Assembly: GCA_018066715.1 (NCBI GenBank)
Contig: JAGPWA010000101.1
Span: 1-61,944, forward strand
Direction: 5' to 3'
DNA length: 61,944 nucleotides
Origin: Porticoccus sp.
GTDB lineage: Bacteria; Pseudomonadota; Gammaproteobacteria; Pseudomonadales; Porticoccaceae
The position numbers and the translations under genes were made by a program. This document shows, piece by piece, positions 58,570-61,944 of this stretch. The notes beneath the pieces were generated by a model. It searched no databases. It worked only from the letters and a program-made list of their open reading frames with translations, and had not been told where the DNA came from. The first letter of the stretch is position 1; each line of letters starts with the position of its first letter.

Positions 58570-58640
58570 CGTTATTTCTCATCTCTTGAGTTACGTTCAC
58601 TTCCTAGTTTGTGTAATGACTAAGTTCTGTTAACAGGGTT

Positions 58641-60533
58641 TTAACGATTGTCCCCGCGCAGAACAGTCACCTTTTCCTGTAATACCTGAGCCGTCACCTG
58701 TTGCGGTGAAACTGGCATATCGGCCAACACCTTAATACGCCGCCACTGTGGACGAAAAGGCTTTTTAAAAACTCCGCCGTGGCTATGGCTAAAGAAACTG
58801 CCCCATAATCCCTGTAATGCCACCGGAACCACCGGCACTGGGGTACGTTCCAAAATACGTTCTATGCCAGCTTTGAACTCATTAATTTCGCCATCCTGAG
58901 TCAGCTTTCCCTCAGGGAAAATACACAGCAAATGCCCTTGCTCCAACGCCCCGGCAATATCATCCATCGCCTTCAGGTAAGCCTGCTCATCATGCTGTCT
59001 TGAACAAATGGGAATTGCGCCTCCCGTTCTAAAAATAAAGTTGAGTACGGGTAGCTCATAAATAGGCTTAAACATAATAAAGCGAATGGGCCGACGCACC
59101 GCTCCCGCCAACAACAAGGCATCCACATAGCTTACATGATTGCTGACGATCATCGCCGCACCCCTTGAAGGGATGTATTCCAAACCCTGATGCTTTACCC
59201 GATAAATCGTATGGCTCAACAGCCATACCAAAAATCGCATCGTGAACTCCGGCACTTGTTGAAAGATAAACACAGCAATCGCAATATTCATCAGTGCCAC
59301 CGTCAAAAACAGATCGGGAATACTGAACCCCGCAACGCCCAAGAATAAAATACCCAACAGACTGGAAAAGACCATGAACAATGCATTGAGAATATTGTTG
59401 CAACCGATGATGCGAGCACGCTTTTCGCCATCGGTACGAGCCTGAACCATGGCGTACAGCGGCACGATATATAGCCCGCCAAACAAACCAATCATCAGAA
59501 TATCGAGCAATACTCGAAAACCGCCGGGTTGCACAAAAAAGCTGAAGGGGCCAACGCCATCGACACCACTGTAACCATGAGCCGCAAAATAGAGGTCAAT
59601 CCCAAATACACTCAGGCCAATCGAACCCAATGGCACTAACCCGATTTCCACTCGGCGCCCACTGAGCCGATCGCAGAGTAGTGAGCCCGTGGCCACCCCC
59701 ACCGTAAATGCCGAGAGAATCAGCGCGATCACACCGGGGCTGCCTTTCAATACGGTCACGGTAAAATTCGGCATCTGTGTCAGGTAGCTGGCACCCAACA
59801 TCCAAAACCAGGAAATACCCAGAATGGCTAGAAAGACCGTTCGCTTTTCCGACGCCAGCTTGATCAGCTGCCAACTGATCCGTGGGACATTCCAATCGAT
59901 CTTTAGATTGGGGGCTTTAGATTCAGCCATAGGAATTCCCCAACTGCTCAACCAGCCCACCACCGCAACAGACACAACGGCCAGACCCACCAGCCATGTG
60001 GCATGTTCAGCGCCGCCCAACAAGCTCCCACTAATAGTCCCGATTAAAATGGCCACGAACGTGCCCATACCCACTTGGGCATTTCCCGCCACTAATTCAT
60101 CTTCATGTAAGTGCTGGGGCAGAATCGAATACTTTACCGGCCCAAAGAAGGTGGATTGAACGCCCATTAAGAACAGTACCACCATCAGCAACCACAACGC
60201 CTGATACCAAAATGCTACAAAGCCCATCAGCATAATCAGAATTTCGGCCAGCTTAATCTGGCGGATAATCCGTGACTTTTCATACTTGTCGGCCAGCTGG
60301 CCAGAAATGGCAGAGAATAAAAAAAACGGCAGGACAAACAAACCAGCCGCCAAATTAACCAGCGTATTAGTATTGTTGGTTCCGGCAGCCACGCCCGTGA
60401 TACTGGCGCTAACAATCATCACCAATAAGGCATTCTTGAAGAGGTTGTCATTCAGCGCCCCAAAGAACTGGGTCAGGAAAAGAGGCATAAACCGCCGGGA
60501 CTTCATCAGCTGAAACTGGCCTTTTTTGCTCAC
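58641..60533 (-). CDS. MFS lysophospholipid transporter fused to a PlsC acyltransferase
   Basis: The 630-aa product has an MFS domain (residues 1 to about 430; LTQFFGALNDNLFKNALLV near the start) and a C-terminal acyltransferase. The latter has VSNHVSYVDALLL (HxxxxD near residue 468) and LLCIFPEGKLTQDG near 540. LplT flips lysophosphatidylethanolamine inward and Aas re-acylates it; here both steps would be in one protein, without the AMP-ligase domain of Aas. It would recycle inner-membrane lysolipids. Confidence 0.88.
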   Translation of the reverse strand: MSKKGQFQLMKSRRFMPLFLTQFFGALNDNLFKNALLVMIVSASITGVAAGTNNTNTLVNLAAGLFVLPFFLFSAISGQLADKYEKSRIIRQIKLAEILIMLMGFVAFWYQALWLLMVVLFLMGVQSTFFGPVKYSILPQHLHEDELVAGNAQVGMGTFVAILIGTISGSLLGGAEHATWLVGLAVVSVAVVGWLSSWGIPMAESKAPNLKIDWNVPRISWQLIKLASEKRTVFLAILGISWFWMLGASYLTQMPNFTVTVLKGSPGVIALILSAFTVGVATGSLLCDRLSGRRVEIGLVPLGSIGLSVFGIDLYFAAHGYSGVDGVGPFSFFVQPGGFRVLLDILMIGLFGGLYIVPLYAMVQARTDGEKRARIIGCNNILNALFMVFSSLLGILFLGVAGFSIPDLFLTVALMNIAIAVFIFQQVPEFTMRFLVWLLSHTIYRVKHQGLEYIPSRGAAMIVSNHVSYVDALLLAGAVRRPIRFIMFKPIYELPVLNFIFRTGGAIPICSRQHDEQAYLKAMDDIAGALEQGHLLCIFPEGKLTQDGEINEFKAGIERILERTPVPVVPVALQGLWGSFFSHSHGGVFKKPFRPQWRRIKVLADMPVSPQQVTAQVLQEKVTVLRGDNR

Positions 60534-60671
60534 CCTAATCCCTTATTTTTACCTGTCACAGGCGGACATCTTGCCGGTCTACCTACAGATATTCAATCTG
60601 AGGTTTGACTCAGCCCTCTTGCACACACGACCACCCTCGCCATAATAGCGATTCAGTTTCAGGATGAATCG

Positions 60672-61712
60672 ATGAAATACCTATCAGCACCGGTGCTAGC
60701 ATCCCTGCTTTTTATGTGCAGCGTTGCCATGGCAGAGGAAGACCGCTACTGCGATACAGTTAACCTGTATCTGGAAAATGACTTGTTCGGTGAAACGGAT
60801 CTCCACTACACCAACGGTATTCGCGTTTCTTGCGTGTCGCCCGACCTCAGCTCCTACCTTGATGATGAACAGCTCCCCCCGTGGGTGCGGACGGTCAACA
60901 GTAAACTACGCTTCTTTCATGGCCTAAAAGATGATGAAAGCCCCGAGCTTCAACGCAACCTGGTTATTAGTTTGGGTCAGCTGATGTTTACCCCCACGGA
61001 TGATGAAGAGAAAGCGTTGATCGAGGACGATCGGCCCTATGCTGGCTACCTCTACCTGGGCTTTGCCTACCACACCCGGGACGAAGAACAACTGGACACC
61101 ATTGAAGTCAATGTGGGCATGGTGGGGCCTGCCTCACTGGCAGAAGAATCCCAAGATGCCATCCACCAACTGCGTGCTATCGATAAATTTAACGGCTGGG
61201 ACAACCAATTAGAAAATGAGCTGGGGCTGCAGCTTGTCTATGAACACAAACACCGCTTCAAGCTCACCGACAGCTGGCCTCACCAAGATGTGATTGCCCA
61301 CAGCGGGATCAGCCTGGGTAACGTAGCCACCTATCTCAACCTGGGTGGTGAATACCGCATTGGCTGGCAACTTCCAGAAGACTTTGGCACTGCCGCGGTC
61401 AGGCCCGGTGGCGATAACAGCGCTCCCGGCAAGGGCGATATACGACACTGTAGCCAGATGATTTGTGGGCTACATGCCTTTATCTCTGTAGATAGCCGGG
61501 CGGTTGCGCGGGATATTTTTCTCGACGGCAACACCTTTGAAGATAGCCATAGCGTAGATCGCCGCCCTTATGTGGCCGATGCCGCCGTGGGATTCAGCTT
61601 TCTTATCAGTGGCTGGAAAGTGTCCTATGCCAAAGTATTCCGCACCCGTGAATTTGAAGAACAAGACAAATCCCATGAGTATGGATCGCTATCGATTTCT
61701 TATTCTTGGTAA
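60672..61712 (+). CDS. LpxR-like outer-membrane lipid A deacylase (DUF2219)
   Basis: The 346-aa product has a signal peptide ending near AMA (residues 1-21). The family motifs are LYLENDLFG with the Asn-Asp pair, LHYTNGIRVSC, DRPYAGYLY and a His in GFAYHTRDEEQ. VGMVGPASLAEESQ and a C-terminal SISYSW beta-strand fit a 12-strand barrel. LpxR removes the 3'-acyloxyacyl chain of lipid A. Actual activity was not shown. Confidence 0.83.
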   Translation: MKYLSAPVLASLLFMCSVAMAEEDRYCDTVNLYLENDLFGETDLHYTNGIRVSCVSPDLSSYLDDEQLPPWVRTVNSKLRFFHGLKDDESPELQRNLVISLGQLMFTPTDDEEKALIEDDRPYAGYLYLGFAYHTRDEEQLDTIEVNVGMVGPASLAEESQDAIHQLRAIDKFNGWDNQLENELGLQLVYEHKHRFKLTDSWPHQDVIAHSGISLGNVATYLNLGGEYRIGWQLPEDFGTAAVRPGGDNSAPGKGDIRHCSQMICGLHAFISVDSRAVARDIFLDGNTFEDSHSVDRRPYVADAAVGFSFLISGWKVSYAKVFRTREFEEQDKSHEYGSLSISYSW

Positions 61713-61850
61713 CGGTTATTCTTGGTGACTGTTATTATTGGTAAGGCACTATCGTGCGATTAGCAGTATCCCCTATCGCTTAATATAGCCCTATCAGAAC
61801 TGTATTCTGGGTTAGAATACTCCGCGATCAATGATGTACAGGCCACAACT

Positions 61851-61944
61851 TTGCCCGCTTTACGCTTTCCTAACCGCAAGTTTCATCTTGAGCCAACCTG
61901 GCACAGCTATCGGCGTGTACCGGGTGCTGCCGTGCCCATGCCTC
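61851..61944 (+). CDS. Start of a gene at the right edge, possibly chorismate lyase
   Basis: An open frame runs to the window end from TTG at 61851 (upstream in-frame stop near 61759). It reads PALRFPNRKFHLEPTWHSY, then RRVPGAAVPMP. The pattern resembles the N-terminal region of UbiC-type chorismate pyruvate-lyases; in Pseudomonas ubiC lies in the same neighbourhood as oxyR and recG. Only 31 codons are visible, so the call is tentative. Confidence 0.3.
   Translation, partial: MPALRFPNRKFHLEPTWHSYRRVPGAAVPMP

Noticed and set aside
1-61944. tRNA, rRNA, CRISPR, insertion sequences, prophage genes
   Set aside because: None was seen on either strand; there are no repeated spacers, transposase motifs or cloverleaf patterns in the gaps.

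Overview
The window reads as chromosome of an aerobic gammaproteobacterium related to Pseudomonas and the Cellvibrionales/Spongiibacteraceae, probably marine. The basis is gene content and order: coq7, vfr and trpCDG together; the Chp/Pil chemosensory cluster next to gshB, tonB, yqgE, ruvX, pilU, pilT, yggS and proC; then rph, yicC, gmk, rpoZ, spoT, ridA, oxyR and recG. Almost all genes are housekeeping and nearly every base is used. No rRNA, tRNA, CRISPR array, insertion sequence or phage gene was seen.

Layout. 1-928 is an AT-rich partial gene for a PHP-phosphoesterase/ABC-type ATPase fusion, the only clearly foreign-looking gene. 1036-7000 holds a Ycf46-like AAA ATPase, a metallo-beta-lactamase-fold hydrolase, Coq7, a LysR regulator, a candidate small RNA, an OsmC protein and the Vfr/CRP regulator. 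6997-11839 is the tryptophan operon trpEGDC with a probable leader-peptide attenuator, preceded by rpe. 11944-16346 holds an exported glutaredoxin, a macro-domain protein, PurU, an ion channel and UbiD. 16375-21673 is a four-gene polyamine operon running arginine to agmatine to putrescine to carboxyspermidine to spermidine. 22050-27377 carries FabY (fatty-acid initiation), a divergent DJ-1/AraC regulator, a MaoC hydratase and a PHA synthase.

27452-37656 is the type IV pilus Chp chemosensory operon (pilG, pilH, pilI, pilJ, chpA, chpC), without pilK or chpB and with an unusual acidic tail on PilJ. The two retraction ATPases PilT and PilU follow at 40860-43178, after gshB, tonB, yqgE and ruvX. 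43257-45799 is yggS-proC-yggT-yggU. 45859-51157 is rph, then yicC-gmk-rpoZ-spoT-ridA (RNA turnover, nucleotide metabolism, stringent response). 51201-57223 has an epimerase-like protein, OxyR, RecG and a DUF47-Pit phosphate uptake operon behind a promoter with three phased Pho-box repeats. 57298-61712 has a DAACS symporter, an LplT-PlsC-type fusion and an LpxR-like outer-membrane deacylase. The right edge cuts a gene that may be ubiC.

The items most worth a second look are: (1) the LysR/small-RNA divergon at 4275-5454, with a T-N11-A operator, a good promoter, a GUAA-capped long hairpin and a terminator with eight U; (2) a GTG-started trp leader peptide with two near-adjacent Trp codons and competing hairpins; (3) OxyR with Cys199 kept but Leu at position 208; (4) the Pho-box triplet over the pit promoter; (5) the reduced Chp system with the acidic PilJ tail; (6) the PHP-ATPase fusion at the left edge. 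All calls come from reading the sequence; no database search was run.
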